From positions 1-13,471 of the forward strand of contig CABMPS010000035.1 in NCBI GenBank assembly GCA_902388545.1: a stretch of 13,471 nucleotides of DNA, written 5' to 3'. Shown here piece by piece: positions 1 to 7,251 of the stretch (within the stretch, counting starts at the first letter, position 1; each line of letters begins with the position of its first letter). The notes below the pieces were generated by a model. That model had not been told where the DNA came from. It did not search any database and worked only from the letters and a program-made list of their open reading frames with translations. The position numbers were made by a program, and so were the translations under genes. The stretch is from an uncultured Collinsella sp. GTDB lineage: Bacteria; Actinomycetota; Coriobacteriia; Coriobacteriales; Coriobacteriaceae.

Positions 1-27
1 CGGCTGCCTCCGGACAGGTCAGACCCG

Positions 28-1242
28 CTAGCAAGTCGGATACTCGCCCTCCCAGACGATGCGACGGTACTGATCCGGATCGGTGTCGCCCTCGGTGGAG
101 AAGCAGAGCACGGAGCTCGTCTTGTCCAGGCCGATGAGCTCCTTGAGCTCGGCGTACTCGGGATCGAGCATGAGAGTCTCGACCAGGCCGGTGGTCACGG
201 CGCCGGACTCGCCGGAGATGACGCGCGGGTCGCCCTTCTCGGGAGCGCCCAGGGTGCGCATGCCGCGAGCGGTGACCCAGTCGGGGCAGGACACGAAGGC
301 GGTGGTGTGGTTGCGCAGGATATCCCAGCCCAAGATGTTGGGCTCGCCGCAGCACAGGCCGGCCATGATGGAGGGCATGTCGCCGTCCACGATGCGCGGA
401 TCGCCGTCGCCGGCGGCAGCGCCCTTGTACAGGCAGGCGGCGGGAGCGCACTCGACCACGACGAAGGTGGGCGGGTTATCGGGATACAGGTTGGTGAAGT
501 AGCCCACCACGGCGCCGGCCAGCGAGCCTACACCGGCCTGAACAAAGACGTGCGTCGGGCGGTTGATGGCCATCTCGCGCAGCTGCTCGGCAGCCTCGGA
601 AGCCATGGTGCCGTAGCCCTCCATGATCCAGGAAGGGATCTTCTCGTAGCCCTCCCAGGCGGTGTCCTGAACGATGACGCCGCGCTCGCAGGCATCGGCC
701 TCGGCGGCGGCCATGCGCACGCACTCGTCGTAGTTGACCTCTTCGATGGTCACCGTGGCGCCCTCGGCGGCGATGTTATCGAAGCGGGGCTTGGTGGAAC
801 CCTTGGGCATGTGCACGACGGCCTTCTGGCCCAGCTTGTTGGCAGCCCATGCCACGCCGCGGCCATGGTTGCCGTCGGTAGCGGTAAAGAAGGTAGCCTG
901 GCCAAAGTCCTTGGCAAGCTGATCGGAGGTCAGGTAATCGAAGGTGCACTCGGCAACGTCCTTGCCGGTCTCGTCGGCAATGTAGTTGGCCATGGCAAAC
1001 GAACCGCCCAGGACCTTAAAGGCGTTGAGGCCAAAGCGATAGCTCTCGTCCTTAACGCACAGGTTGGACAGGCCCAGGCGCGCGGCCTGGCCATCCAGGC
1101 GGGCAAGCGGAGTGACGGTGTACTGGGGGAACGACTGGTGGAAGGCGCGGGCCTTCTTCACGTGGTCGAGGCTCATGATTCCCAAGTGCTTGTCATCGCT
1201 CTTGGGCATCGTGTTGCCCGCCCACTGGATCTTATCGGCCAT
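28..1242 (-). CDS. ygeX: 2,3-diaminopropionate ammonia-lyase (PLP enzyme)
   Basis: This enzyme converts 2,3-diaminopropionate to pyruvate and two ammonia in the cytoplasm, using pyridoxal phosphate. It belongs to the fold-type II family with threonine deaminase and tryptophan synthase beta. The 404 residues match the usual full length of about 400. K76 in the FGLNAFKVLGG motif is the expected Schiff-base lysine. The TDGNHGRG loop at 122-129 carries the asparagine/aspartate cofactor-phosphate region, and D123 and D193 (VQDTAWEGY) match the two catalytic aspartates described for the E. coli enzyme. SGESGAVTTG is at 343-352. AAGGAG lies 8 nt upstream of the ATG, so the start is firm. The gene is divergent from a PAS-HTH regulator that probably controls it. 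In E. coli, ygeX lies in the ygeW-ygeX-ygeY-hyuA-ygfK-ssnA-xdhD region linked to anaerobic purine/urate catabolism, and an xdhD-like gene lies at the other end of this window. Confidence 0.93.
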   Translation of the reverse strand: MADKIQWAGNTMPKSDDKHLGIMSLDHVKKARAFHQSFPQYTVTPLARLDGQAARLGLSNLCVKDESYRFGLNAFKVLGGSFAMANYIADETGKDVAECTFDYLTSDQLAKDFGQATFFTATDGNHGRGVAWAANKLGQKAVVHMPKGSTKPRFDNIAAEGATVTIEEVNYDECVRMAAAEADACERGVIVQDTAWEGYEKIPSWIMEGYGTMASEAAEQLREMAINRPTHVFVQAGVGSLAGAVVGYFTNLYPDNPPTFVVVECAPAACLYKGAAAGDGDPRIVDGDMPSIMAGLCCGEPNILGWDILRNHTTAFVSCPDWVTARGMRTLGAPEKGDPRVISGESGAVTTGLVETLMLDPEYAELKELIGLDKTSSVLCFSTEGDTDPDQYRRIVWEGEYPTC

Positions 1243-1334
1243 ACGGTGAACTCCTTAAGTTCTCTCTTGCCGGCCCCCGCATACGCGTTTCAGCCCATTC
1301 CCATTCATGCGGCTGAACTTTTATGTGGATGCCA

Positions 1335-1349
1335 AACAAAAAGTTTGTT
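1335..1349. promoter_or_regulatory. Operator-like dyad, ygeX-proximal copy
   Basis: The sequence AACAAA-aag-TTTGTT is a perfect 6-3-6 palindrome. It lies just downstream of the predicted ygeX transcription start. The same half-sites with another 3-nt centre recur at 1386-1400, 51 bp away centre to centre. Two identical dyads in a divergent spacer between a regulator and its likely target suggest binding sites for that regulator; this is inference. Confidence 0.6.
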
Positions 1350-1360
1350 AGCACTGTTCT

Positions 1361-1390
1361 ATCACACTTTTTGATTGGAAAACCTAACAA
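1361..1390 (-). promoter_or_regulatory. Candidate ygeX core promoter
   Basis: On the minus strand TTGTTA (1390-1385) and TGTGAT (1366-1361) are separated by 18 bp, each matching the sigma-70 consensus at four of six positions. Transcription would begin near 1354, leaving a leader of about 110 nt before the ygeX ATG. The -35 box overlaps the distal dyad and the proximal dyad falls just after the start, a layout compatible with repression or regulated activation. The hexamers are weak, so the exact position is tentative. Confidence 0.4.
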
Positions 1391-1400
1391 ATTGTTTGTT
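1386..1400. promoter_or_regulatory. Operator-like dyad, distal copy
   Basis: AACAAA-ttg-TTTGTT is the second 6-3-6 palindrome, with the same half-sites as the copy at 1335-1349 and a different centre. It overlaps the candidate -35 of ygeX and is about 120 bp from the start of the regulator gene, so a bound protein could influence both divergent promoters. I see no good core promoter for the regulator in 1401-1519. Confidence 0.6.
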
Positions 1401-1519
1401 GCCGTAATCGGTACCTTTTCGCCGCCGAACGGTCGCATAACGCAGCGACGCTTTAGTTATTTGCGAACAAGTGGGGTTTATGGCACAGTGAGCCCAAACT
1501 AATTTTTAGGAAGGCACCT

Positions 1520-2173
1520 ATGACCCCCGCACAGATTGAGTTTTACAAGCGTCTTGCGCGCAGCCTGGCGCTACAGTTTGGCCCCAACTGCGAAATCGTC
1601 GTCCACGATCTGGAGACCGAGGACATGGACCACTCTATCGTGGTGATTGAAAACGGCCACATCAGCGGACGTAAACTGGGCGACGGCCCCAGCCATATTG
1701 TGCTCGAGTCCATGCACGAGGATGCCGCCGAGGTCAACGACCGCGCGCCGTACCTCACCAAGACCGCCGATGGCAAGCTGCTCAAATCGTCTACCATCTT
1801 CATTCGCGACGACGCCGGCAACCCCGTTGGCATTATGGGCATCAACTTTGACATCACGCTCATGAAGGCGTTTGAGCGTTCGCTCGACGCGCTCACCGGC
1901 ACGGGCGACAAGGGATACACCGAGCCCGAGCCCATTACCAAAAACATCGGCGACCTGCTCGAAGACCTGCTGCGCGAGTGCGAACAGTTTGTGGGCAAGC
2001 CCGCGGCGCTCATGACCAAAGACGAGCGCATCCGCGCCATTGGCTACCTCGACCGTCGCGGCGCCTTCCTCATTTCCAAGTCAAGCGAACGCGCCTGCGA
2101 GTTCTTTGGCATCTCTAAGTACAGCTTCTACAGCTACCTCAACGAGGCCAAGGCAGAGGCCGACGACAAATAG
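1520..2173 (+). CDS. YheO/DauR-family PAS-HTH transcriptional regulator
   Basis: This is a 217-residue cytoplasmic DNA-binding regulator. Residues about 5-120 form the YheO-like PAS domain, with motifs typical of the family such as EIVVHDLE (25-32), STIFIRDDAGNPVGIMGINFD (91-111, two short stretches run together) and the closing ITLMKAFE. Residues about 165-215 form a compact HTH domain (TKDERIRAIGYLDRRGAF, then ACEFFGISKYSFYSYL). Homologues respond to small metabolites; P. aeruginosa DauR controls D-arginine catabolism, which does not fix the ligand here. AGGAAGG lies 5 nt before the ATG. Divergence from ygeX and the two identical dyads between them make control of ygeX, and perhaps of the wider purine/amino-acid pathway, the simplest reading. 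Confidence 0.88.
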   Translation: MTPAQIEFYKRLARSLALQFGPNCEIVVHDLETEDMDHSIVVIENGHISGRKLGDGPSHIVLESMHEDAAEVNDRAPYLTKTADGKLLKSSTIFIRDDAGNPVGIMGINFDITLMKAFERSLDALTGTGDKGYTEPEPITKNIGDLLEDLLRECEQFVGKPAALMTKDERIRAIGYLDRRGAFLISKSSERACEFFGISKYSFYSYLNEAKAEADDK

Positions 2174-2177
2174 TCAG

Positions 2178-2207
2178 CGCGCCCGCATCCCTCCCCTTTT
2201 GGGCGCG
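2178..2207 (+). terminator. Possible terminator after the PAS-HTH regulator
   Basis: CGCGCCC (2178-2184) and GGGCGCG (2201-2207) form a perfect 7-bp GC stem with a 16-nt loop, starting 5 nt after the regulator's stop codon. Only a short T-poor sequence (AGTTCTGG) follows, so it is a weak intrinsic terminator at best. Confidence 0.35.
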
Positions 2208-2254
2208 AGTTCTGGAATGCGCGAATCCGAGAGTCGGCCGCAAGGCAAGTTCCA

Positions 2255-2260
2255 TATAAT
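2255..2260 (+). promoter_or_regulatory. -10 box TATAAT that decides the next gene's start
   Basis: A consensus TATAAT lies 35 nt before the ATG at 2296. Transcription would start near 2267, downstream of the ATG at 2263, so that earlier ATG should not be in the mRNA. No convincing -35 is seen 16-18 bp upstream. Confidence 0.5.
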
Positions 2261-2295
2261 CGATGAATGTGAGCATTTCGAAAGGATGGGACAAG

Positions 2296-3297
2296 ATGGG
2301 GTCGAGCAACGCATCACACAACGGCCGCGGAGGCACCGCTTCTGGCGCCAGGCATGCGAAACACGCGTTTGACGAGGGCGAAGAGGGCCTTTTTGCGCTG
2401 AGCCTCGACGACGTGATGAGCGACCGCCCCTGGACCGCCGAGGAGCTCATGGGCGGCGGGGTTCGCCCAACAAGTGCAAAGCACGCACCTTCCGCCACGC
2501 CCGCGCCGGCATCTGTGCCCGCGGACGACTTTGCCACCCGTCCCATCGTGCAGGCGACGCGTAAAGCCGCCCCTGCACCCCGTCCTGCTAGCGATCCGTC
2601 CGAGACGGCGGCGTTTCTCGCTGCAGCGGCACAGCGCCCCACGGCAGACAACACGATTCACTACGCTGCCCCGCAGCAGTCGGCATACACGACTCCCGAG
2701 CCCGAGCTCGAGCCGCCTGTCATGGATCTGGATGATCTTTCCAACCGCCAGTTTGCCTTTGATTCCTGGGCGGCGGCAGATCTGGACGAGACCTCGGGCG
2801 GCATGCCGGCACTCGACATTCCGGTAAACCCCCTGTTTGCGGCTGCCGAGGAACACGACTCCGCTCACGACAACACCGCAGCATACGCCAACCGCCCGAG
2901 GAAACAGCCTCGCGCCAGCCGCATCGAAACCGAGGATTACGGTCAAACGTCGAGCGACTATTCTCGCGACCCGTTTGCCGCCACGCCCGCTCCCGATTAC
3001 AACCAAGCGAGCGTAAAGGCAGCCTCGGCATCGTCGTATACCCACGGCACCGACGATAGGCGCGCTGCCGATTACCACACCGAAGAAGAACCGCCGCGCT
3101 TTTCGGAGTTTTCGCAGGCGGCAAAGGTTGTCTTTATCGCCATCATCATCGCCCTGCTCGGCGTGATCGCGTTTGAGGGATTCCAGCTATTCCGCGGCCC
3201 CACCGCGTCCGAATCGGCAACGCAGCAAAAAGAGGACGACAACCAGCACCTGGACATCAACACCCTCAAAGGCGACCCCAACGACGGAGACGAGTAG
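2296..3297 (+). CDS. Disordered protein with single C-terminal membrane helix
   Basis: I do not recognise this 333-residue protein. Residues 1-275 are rich in Ala, Pro, Ser, Asp and Glu, low in complexity and probably disordered, apart from a short acidic/hydrophobic patch near the N-terminus (EGLFALSLDDVM, then RPWTAEELMGGG) that may be a binding motif. A single transmembrane segment follows at about 277-299 (AAKVVFIAIIIALLGVIAFE), then an acidic tail of about 34 residues. There is no signal peptide. The long N-terminal part is probably cytoplasmic and the tail outside. I start at the ATG at 2296 because of AAAGGA 9 nt upstream and the TATAAT at 2255-2260; an ATG at 2263 would add 11 residues. 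It may be a local membrane tether or scaffold. Its link to either neighbour is unknown. Confidence 0.72.
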   Translation: MGSSNASHNGRGGTASGARHAKHAFDEGEEGLFALSLDDVMSDRPWTAEELMGGGVRPTSAKHAPSATPAPASVPADDFATRPIVQATRKAAPAPRPASDPSETAAFLAAAAQRPTADNTIHYAAPQQSAYTTPEPELEPPVMDLDDLSNRQFAFDSWAAADLDETSGGMPALDIPVNPLFAAAEEHDSAHDNTAAYANRPRKQPRASRIETEDYGQTSSDYSRDPFAATPAPDYNQASVKAASASSYTHGTDDRRAADYHTEEEPPRFSEFSQAAKVVFIAIIIALLGVIAFEGFQLFRGPTASESATQQKEDDNQHLDINTLKGDPNDGDE

Positions 3298-3313
3298 CGA
3301 GGGTTAAGGGAGG

Positions 3314-3328
3314 GCCGGAAGAGCCGGC
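3314..3328. terminator. Weak hairpin between convergent genes
   Basis: GCCGG (3314-3318) and CCGGC (3324-3328) form a 5-bp stem with a 5-nt loop in the 37-nt gap between the convergent stop codons at 3297 and 3335. There is no T-tract on either strand, so a terminator role for both genes is only suggested by position. Confidence 0.3.
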
Positions 3329-3334
3329 GGCATG

Positions 3335-4657
3335 TTACGGCTCCAAAAGCTCTGCCATAAAGATGGGCAGATACAGCACGTCACCATCGCGGTGAAGATT
3401 ACATTCCGCAAGTACCAGGGCGCGATCGATTCCGTAGCCCTTCGTCGCGAGCGCGTTGTCGAGCGCCGCATGGGACTTAAAGCTCTTGCCCGACTTGACC
3501 TCGATGGCAAGGACCTCCCCATCGAGCGTCTCCTCCACAAAATCGAGCTCGCCGACTTTTTTAGACGTAAAGTAGCGCAATCTGAATCCGTGGGCTTTGA
3601 GCTCTTGGGCAACGAAGCCCTCAAACGCCGCCCCCATGTTCATGCCAAAGGCGTCTTCCGCCTCCCCATCAAAAACGCCTTGGGCGACCCTTTTGGAATA
3701 CGACGACATGAGCATTCCGGTGTCCAAGTAAAACAGCTTGAACAGATTTCGTTGCTCCCCCAATAAAAGGGGTGCCACGGGCGCCGTTACGTTATAGACG
3801 GGAAGCGCGACACCCGCCTCCGATAGCCAGAGAAAATGATCTGTCACCTGCGAAAAACGTTTGACACCGTTAATCGATGACAGTTTGAATCGCTTGTTTT
3901 TGGAGCCGGCCTCGCTGGGAATCAGATCATAGATATCGCGAATAACCAAGCGTAGCTCAGGCGGAGCGTACTTTGCGATGTCATCGCGATACAGGGCGTG
4001 AAGATCGCGATGGATGTTTCGAACCTCGTCGACATTGCGCGTCGCCAAGAAGGAATTGACCGCGTCGGGCATGCCCCCCACCACCACATACTGATGGAAC
4101 AGATTGAGCAAGCGGTCATACAGATAGCCGGGGAGCTCCTTTTCGTCCTTTAGACAACCCCTGAGCATGTCAAACGCTCCGGCAGCAACGCCGCTTGCCC
4201 AGCAGAACTCCTCAAAGTCGAGCGGGTACATCTGGACCTGCTCGACATACCCCACCGGCAGGGAATCGATGCCCTCGAGCTCAACGCCAAGGAGCGATCC
4301 GGTAAGGATGTATCGAAAGTCGCCGCGCTGGACCAGGTATTTGATAAACGTCACTACGTTGGGGCATCGCTGCACCTCGTCGATAACCACAACGGTCTTG
4401 TTCGCAACCATCGGCTGCGTTGCAGCAATAGACATGCGCATAAGCAGGTCATCCGCGCTTTTTGCCGCCAAAAACGAATCGCGCACGGACGCGTCGGCGA
4501 TAAGGTCGAACGTCACGACATTTTCGAACGATTCGCTTGCAAAGATGTTGACCAAATATGACTTTCCTACCTGTCGGGCGCCCTTGACCAAAAGAGCCTT
4601 GTTAGGCGACGAGGCAAGCCAGGATTCAAACTGTGCTTTTGCTTTTCTTTGCAGCAT
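3335..4657 (-). CDS. AAA_14/DUF4143-type ATPase
   Basis: This is a 440-residue ATPase of the AAA_14 plus DUF4143 architecture, abundant in gut bacteria and of unclear function. Walker A is GARQVGKS at 26-33, Walker B is VVVIDE at 89-94, and a sensor-like ILTGS is at 117-121. The C-terminal domain has GELDFV (369-374) followed by AIEVKSGK (384-391). This E/D...E-x-K arrangement resembles a PD-(D/E)xK nuclease fold, but activity cannot be read from it. I start at the ATG at 4657 because AAGGGG lies 8 nt upstream. The frame stays open to 4933, but that extension runs through the promoter-proximal repeat array. The gene is last in the minus-strand accessory run and convergent with the disordered membrane protein gene. 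Proposed roles for such ATPases include defence, mobile-element carriage and toxin-like systems; none is shown here. Confidence 0.87.
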   Translation of the reverse strand: MLQRKAKAQFESWLASSPNKALLVKGARQVGKSYLVNIFASESFENVVTFDLIADASVRDSFLAAKSADDLLMRMSIAATQPMVANKTVVVIDEVQRCPNVVTFIKYLVQRGDFRYILTGSLLGVELEGIDSLPVGYVEQVQMYPLDFEEFCWASGVAAGAFDMLRGCLKDEKELPGYLYDRLLNLFHQYVVVGGMPDAVNSFLATRNVDEVRNIHRDLHALYRDDIAKYAPPELRLVIRDIYDLIPSEAGSKNKRFKLSSINGVKRFSQVTDHFLWLSEAGVALPVYNVTAPVAPLLLGEQRNLFKLFYLDTGMLMSSYSKRVAQGVFDGEAEDAFGMNMGAAFEGFVAQELKAHGFRLRYFTSKKVGELDFVEETLDGEVLAIEVKSGKSFKSHAALDNALATKGYGIDRALVLAECNLHRDGDVLYLPIFMAELLEP

Positions 4658-4675
4658 AAGCGTACCCCTTATTAC

Positions 4676-4690
4676 GTGCTGTTTTAGCAC
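4676..4690 (-). promoter_or_regulatory. Small leader hairpin before the DUF4143 ATPase
   Basis: GTGCT (4676-4680) and AGCAC (4686-4690) are inverted around GTTTT. This falls between the predicted transcription start and the ribosome-binding site of the ATPase gene. The 5-bp stem is weak; a role in RNA folding or protein binding is speculative. Confidence 0.25.
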
Positions 4691-4691
4691 T

Positions 4692-4697
4692 ATGATA
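4692..4697 (-). promoter_or_regulatory. Candidate -10 box of the DUF4143 ATPase gene
   Basis: On the minus strand TATCAT, preceded by GTG, gives a -10 box about 35 nt before the ATG, with transcription expected near 4685. It directly abuts the first copy of the 33-bp-spaced array, whose core would lie between -10 and -35. No good -35 hexamer is visible, consistent with an activator-dependent or repeat-controlled promoter. Confidence 0.4.
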
Positions 4698-4806
4698 CAC
4701 TTTTCCGTGGTTGCTAGGTGCTCATTTCGACACTTTTTCGATGTTTTAAAGTGTATATTACGACACTTTTCCGTACTTTTATACCAGCCAATATTGCACT
4801 TTTCCG
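4698..4806. repeat. Four direct repeats at exact 33-bp period (operator array)
   Basis: The plus-strand core CACTTTTCCG occurs at 4698-4707, 4764-4773 and 4797-4806, with a one-base variant (CACTTTTTCG) at 4731-4740. Start-to-start distances are 33, 33 and 33 bp. On the coding strand the core reads CGGAAAAGTG. The 23-bp spacers are AT-rich and unrelated in sequence, apart from CGA just before copies 2 and 3. The array sits immediately upstream of the ATPase -10 box. About three helical turns per unit would place all cores on roughly one face of the DNA, as expected for cooperative binding. The spacing is too short and the spacers too few for a CRISPR array. Confidence 0.85.
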
Positions 4807-4912
4807 GATTTAGGCCGAATAATTGCCCGCGATTCCGACACCAACCGACCAAGAGCAGCCTCTCCCACCAGATGCGCTTTACGGTGAAGAGCCACCAACA
4901 AATCTGAGGCAA

Positions 4913-4946
4913 TGAAGGCCGGGGGGGGGCCAATCCCCGGCCTTCA
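4913..4946 (-). terminator. Strong hairpin after the DUF262 gene
   Basis: TGAAGGCCGGGG (4913-4924) and CCCCGGCCTTCA (4935-4946) form a perfect 12-bp stem with a 10-nt loop, starting 2 nt after the DUF262 stop codon. No real U-tract follows on the minus strand (TTGCCTCAG), so it may act as a terminator needing help or as a 3'-end stabiliser. A run of nine G lies across one arm and the loop. Confidence 0.55.
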
Positions 4947-4948
4947 AC

Positions 4949-7060
4949 CTAGCACTGCTTTATAAGATCGAGCACCGCGGGAATGTCATCAGCGTTCCGA
5001 AGTGCGACATAGGTCGGTAGACCCGGGCCAAATCCGCCCTGTGAGCGCTTGTCCTGACACAGGCCCTCTGGATCCGTCAGATCGTCAACGCTCTTTGCCA
5101 GGCCGACGGCAATCCAACCACCGTTGCTGGTCCTGCCTTCTAGCACGGCGTGCAATTTTCGCTTGCCCGACCTGAAGCCTACATAGTAGGACTCCCACGA
5201 AGGGTTACCACTCAGAACGGACTCGCGTACCTCATCGAAAAGCTTCTGGTTGAGTCCGCCTTCAGCAAAAGTGGGGTGGTTCTCCTGCAGAGTCCAAATA
5301 GGCGCCTCGTCAGACTCCCCGCGAGAGGGGCGATACTTGTCGACGACATCTGCCGGAAGATCGGGGTACTTCCATATCTCGCACGCCTCTTTCGCCAGCT
5401 CGTCCGCACGCTGCCCAATCTCCTCCTCGCCCCATTTTTCATGCGAGGCGATCGACTTGTTTAGGTAGAGCGGACTGCATTTAAATCCCACGTTCGGAAG
5501 ATTGAGCTTGTCCGAGAACGACCGGTTTGAGTACTCCTGGTTGTAGCCCGTCAGCGTAAGATTTCCCAAGTTGTTGCACAGCCTGTCATGAATGTCTTCC
5601 CAGTTCTCGCCGAGTGATTCCTTCCAGCCGTGCTCATCATCGATCGTCTGGGGCATGACGTGCTCGATCTGGTAATCGTCAGCCGAGATGGGCTCCTTCG
5701 GGTGGTGCCAGTTCTCCATGCGCTCCAGGTAATAGCGCTTTTTAGAGAAGCGGTTGTAGCAGTCACGCGTCTTAAACTCCTCGACAAAATGCTCGTCAGT
5801 CGGGAAGTACGCGGTCATACCGCTGCTATGGATAAGGAGCATCGCCGTAACGTACTCTTCTATATCGTCCTGTTGCTCAAGGTTGCGATACATGCCGGCA
5901 AAGAAATTATTTAGACCCGTGGTAAGCCTGCCACAAACCGCCCGCCTGAACAGGAACGACTCGATAGTCTCGCAGATACGTAAAAACGCATTGCGGTCAA
6001 TCCTGCCTCCTTCATAAACCGAGTAAAGCAGCATCAGCAAAGGCCTGACCGACTTCACATAAAGACAGGCAATCCTGCCGAACACTCGACGCAGACCCTC
6101 GTCTTTCTCCTGGTCAAGGAACAACCTGGCATATCTCTGCGCATATTCGCGGAGCTCCTTCAGCAGGCCCTCGGTATCCCCATCGTAGTCGTCAGCGAAA
6201 TAGCGTTTGAACTCGTGGTAGGCCTCGTTTTCCTTCGGCATCCTATTGGGGACCTTGAGCCACAGCCAGTACCAGATAAATGCATTGAACTCTTCTTCGC
6301 CGCCTTTTCCGAACAAACGCTCGAGCGGATGCCAGTAGCCCTCGTAAAGCTTGGTCTGCTCGTCGTTGGGAAGCGACATAAGAACGTAGTTACGAATGAG
6401 GTCGATAGGCGTGAGCGGCTTGCCCTTGGAGTTCATGGACTCAAATATGAGCTGGGCATTGTCGACGCCAGCCGTGAGCTTAGTGTCGATGACCTGCACG
6501 CGGTTTAGCCCCGCCCAAAGCCTTGCAGGGTCGAATGATTTCCCACGCATCTTCTCGCGGAAGAACGCATGGTTCTCGACGATCCGATCCGATTTTTCAT
6601 CTGGCACGGGAGACTTAGACACGATGGAGAACAGCGTCTCTTTATCGTCCTGCGAAAGCACTAATTTGTAGCGCGCCAGCCCGTTGTAATCATCATCGTT
6701 AAAGAGGTAGTTCTTCCGCAGCGCAGAGATTTTGAGGTCGCCAAGGAAGCCGGCCTTGTCGGGATTACCCTCCAGATAGTCAGCCAAGGCAGCGATCATC
6801 AACGAAAACGTCGTCATGCGCTGCTGCCCGTCAATCAGAAGCACGCGCGAAATGCTCGTGGCAGAGCTCTCGGACTCGGGGATATAGAGCATCGACCCCA
6901 CGAAGTGCGATACGCCATCACGACCCGCTCGCATGACATCATCCCAAAGAACCTCGCACTCTTTTACGCTCCACGAGTAAACTCGCTGGTACACGGGAAT
7001 GACGAACTGCATCTTCGCGACACCCATAAGGTCGAGCAGATTTGCCTCGGTTGCTTTCAT
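4949..7060 (-). CDS. GmrSD-like DUF262-DUF1524 protein (restriction-type nuclease)
   Basis: This is a 703-residue single-chain member of the GmrSD/DUF262 group, whose best-known members cut modified phage DNA using nucleotides. The N-terminal DUF262 domain shows IPVYQRVYSW (21-30), LIDGQQRMTT (75-84, the ParB-like DGQQR motif) and FESMNSKGKPLTPIDLIRNY (206-225). The DUF1524 domain has the His-Me/HNH-type motif IEHVMPQT (465-472) with NLGNLTLT and N...SNRSF downstream (497-515). About 90 residues at the C-terminus (from about 608) form an extra domain resembling DUF5655, often found in this family. I start at the ATG at 7060 because AAAGGGG lies 10 nt upstream and the conserved domain begins soon after. 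An ATG or other start further upstream would add 26 unlikely residues. All key motifs are present, so the protein looks active. A 12-bp hairpin closes the gene. Confidence 0.9.
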   Translation of the reverse strand: MKATEANLLDLMGVAKMQFVIPVYQRVYSWSVKECEVLWDDVMRAGRDGVSHFVGSMLYIPESESSATSISRVLLIDGQQRMTTFSLMIAALADYLEGNPDKAGFLGDLKISALRKNYLFNDDDYNGLARYKLVLSQDDKETLFSIVSKSPVPDEKSDRIVENHAFFREKMRGKSFDPARLWAGLNRVQVIDTKLTAGVDNAQLIFESMNSKGKPLTPIDLIRNYVLMSLPNDEQTKLYEGYWHPLERLFGKGGEEEFNAFIWYWLWLKVPNRMPKENEAYHEFKRYFADDYDGDTEGLLKELREYAQRYARLFLDQEKDEGLRRVFGRIACLYVKSVRPLLMLLYSVYEGGRIDRNAFLRICETIESFLFRRAVCGRLTTGLNNFFAGMYRNLEQQDDIEEYVTAMLLIHSSGMTAYFPTDEHFVEEFKTRDCYNRFSKKRYYLERMENWHHPKEPISADDYQIEHVMPQTIDDEHGWKESLGENWEDIHDRLCNNLGNLTLTGYNQEYSNRSFSDKLNLPNVGFKCSPLYLNKSIASHEKWGEEEIGQRADELAKEACEIWKYPDLPADVVDKYRPSRGESDEAPIWTLQENHPTFAEGGLNQKLFDEVRESVLSGNPSWESYYVGFRSGKRKLHAVLEGRTSNGGWIAVGLAKSVDDLTDPEGLCQDKRSQGGFGPGLPTYVALRNADDIPAVLDLIKQC

Positions 7061-7132
7061 TTGCGATTGTCCCCTTTCTTGTTTACGCTGCTTGCGGTCA
7101 GTCCTCCACTGAACGAAAGGCGCTAAAGACCA

Positions 7133-7165
7133 GAGCATCGAAGCACTGGAGCAACCGGGATGCTC
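7133..7165. repeat. Minor inverted repeat in the DUF262 upstream region
   Basis: GAGCATC (7133-7139) and GATGCTC (7159-7165) are inverted around a 19-nt loop, about 75-105 nt before the DUF262 start. It could fold in the leader or be part of the promoter. It is short enough to arise by chance. Confidence 0.25.
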
Positions 7166-7251
7166 ATATCGTTAGATTCTACAACGAAAGCAAACACTTA
7201 CGCCGTCATGGTGGCGCGCGATCGCTGCACGCCACTCCCCAAAATCATACG

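Noticed and set aside
307..1374. Long plus-strand open frame opposite ygeX
   Set aside because: It is the antisense shadow of a well-supported PLP enzyme with full motifs. Its Ala/Gly/His/Val-rich composition is typical of high-GC shadows and it lacks a ribosome-binding site.
1474..1490. Sigma-54-like promoter (TGGCAC) upstream of the regulator
   Set aside because: The matching -12 TTGC element is absent at the required spacing and sigma-54 is not expected in this group.
4698..4806. Small CRISPR array
   Set aside because: Repeats are only 10 bp with 23-bp spacers and no cas genes are present. The position directly at a promoter fits operators better.
4167..4907. Plus-strand open frame opposite the 5' half of the DUF4143 ATPase
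   Set aside because: It has no protein-like domain, overlaps the Walker-motif coding region in antisense and runs through the repeat array.
4921..4929. Run of nine G as a phase-variation tract
   Set aside because: It lies in the hairpin after the DUF262 stop codon and outside any supported gene or core promoter, so length changes would not switch a reading frame.
4658..4933. N-terminal extension of the DUF4143 ATPase with an 11-residue EKC-type repeat
   Set aside because: The repeat is just the 33-bp DNA array read in frame (33 is divisible by 3). A good ribosome-binding site precedes the ATG at 4657, and a -10 box lies inside the extension.
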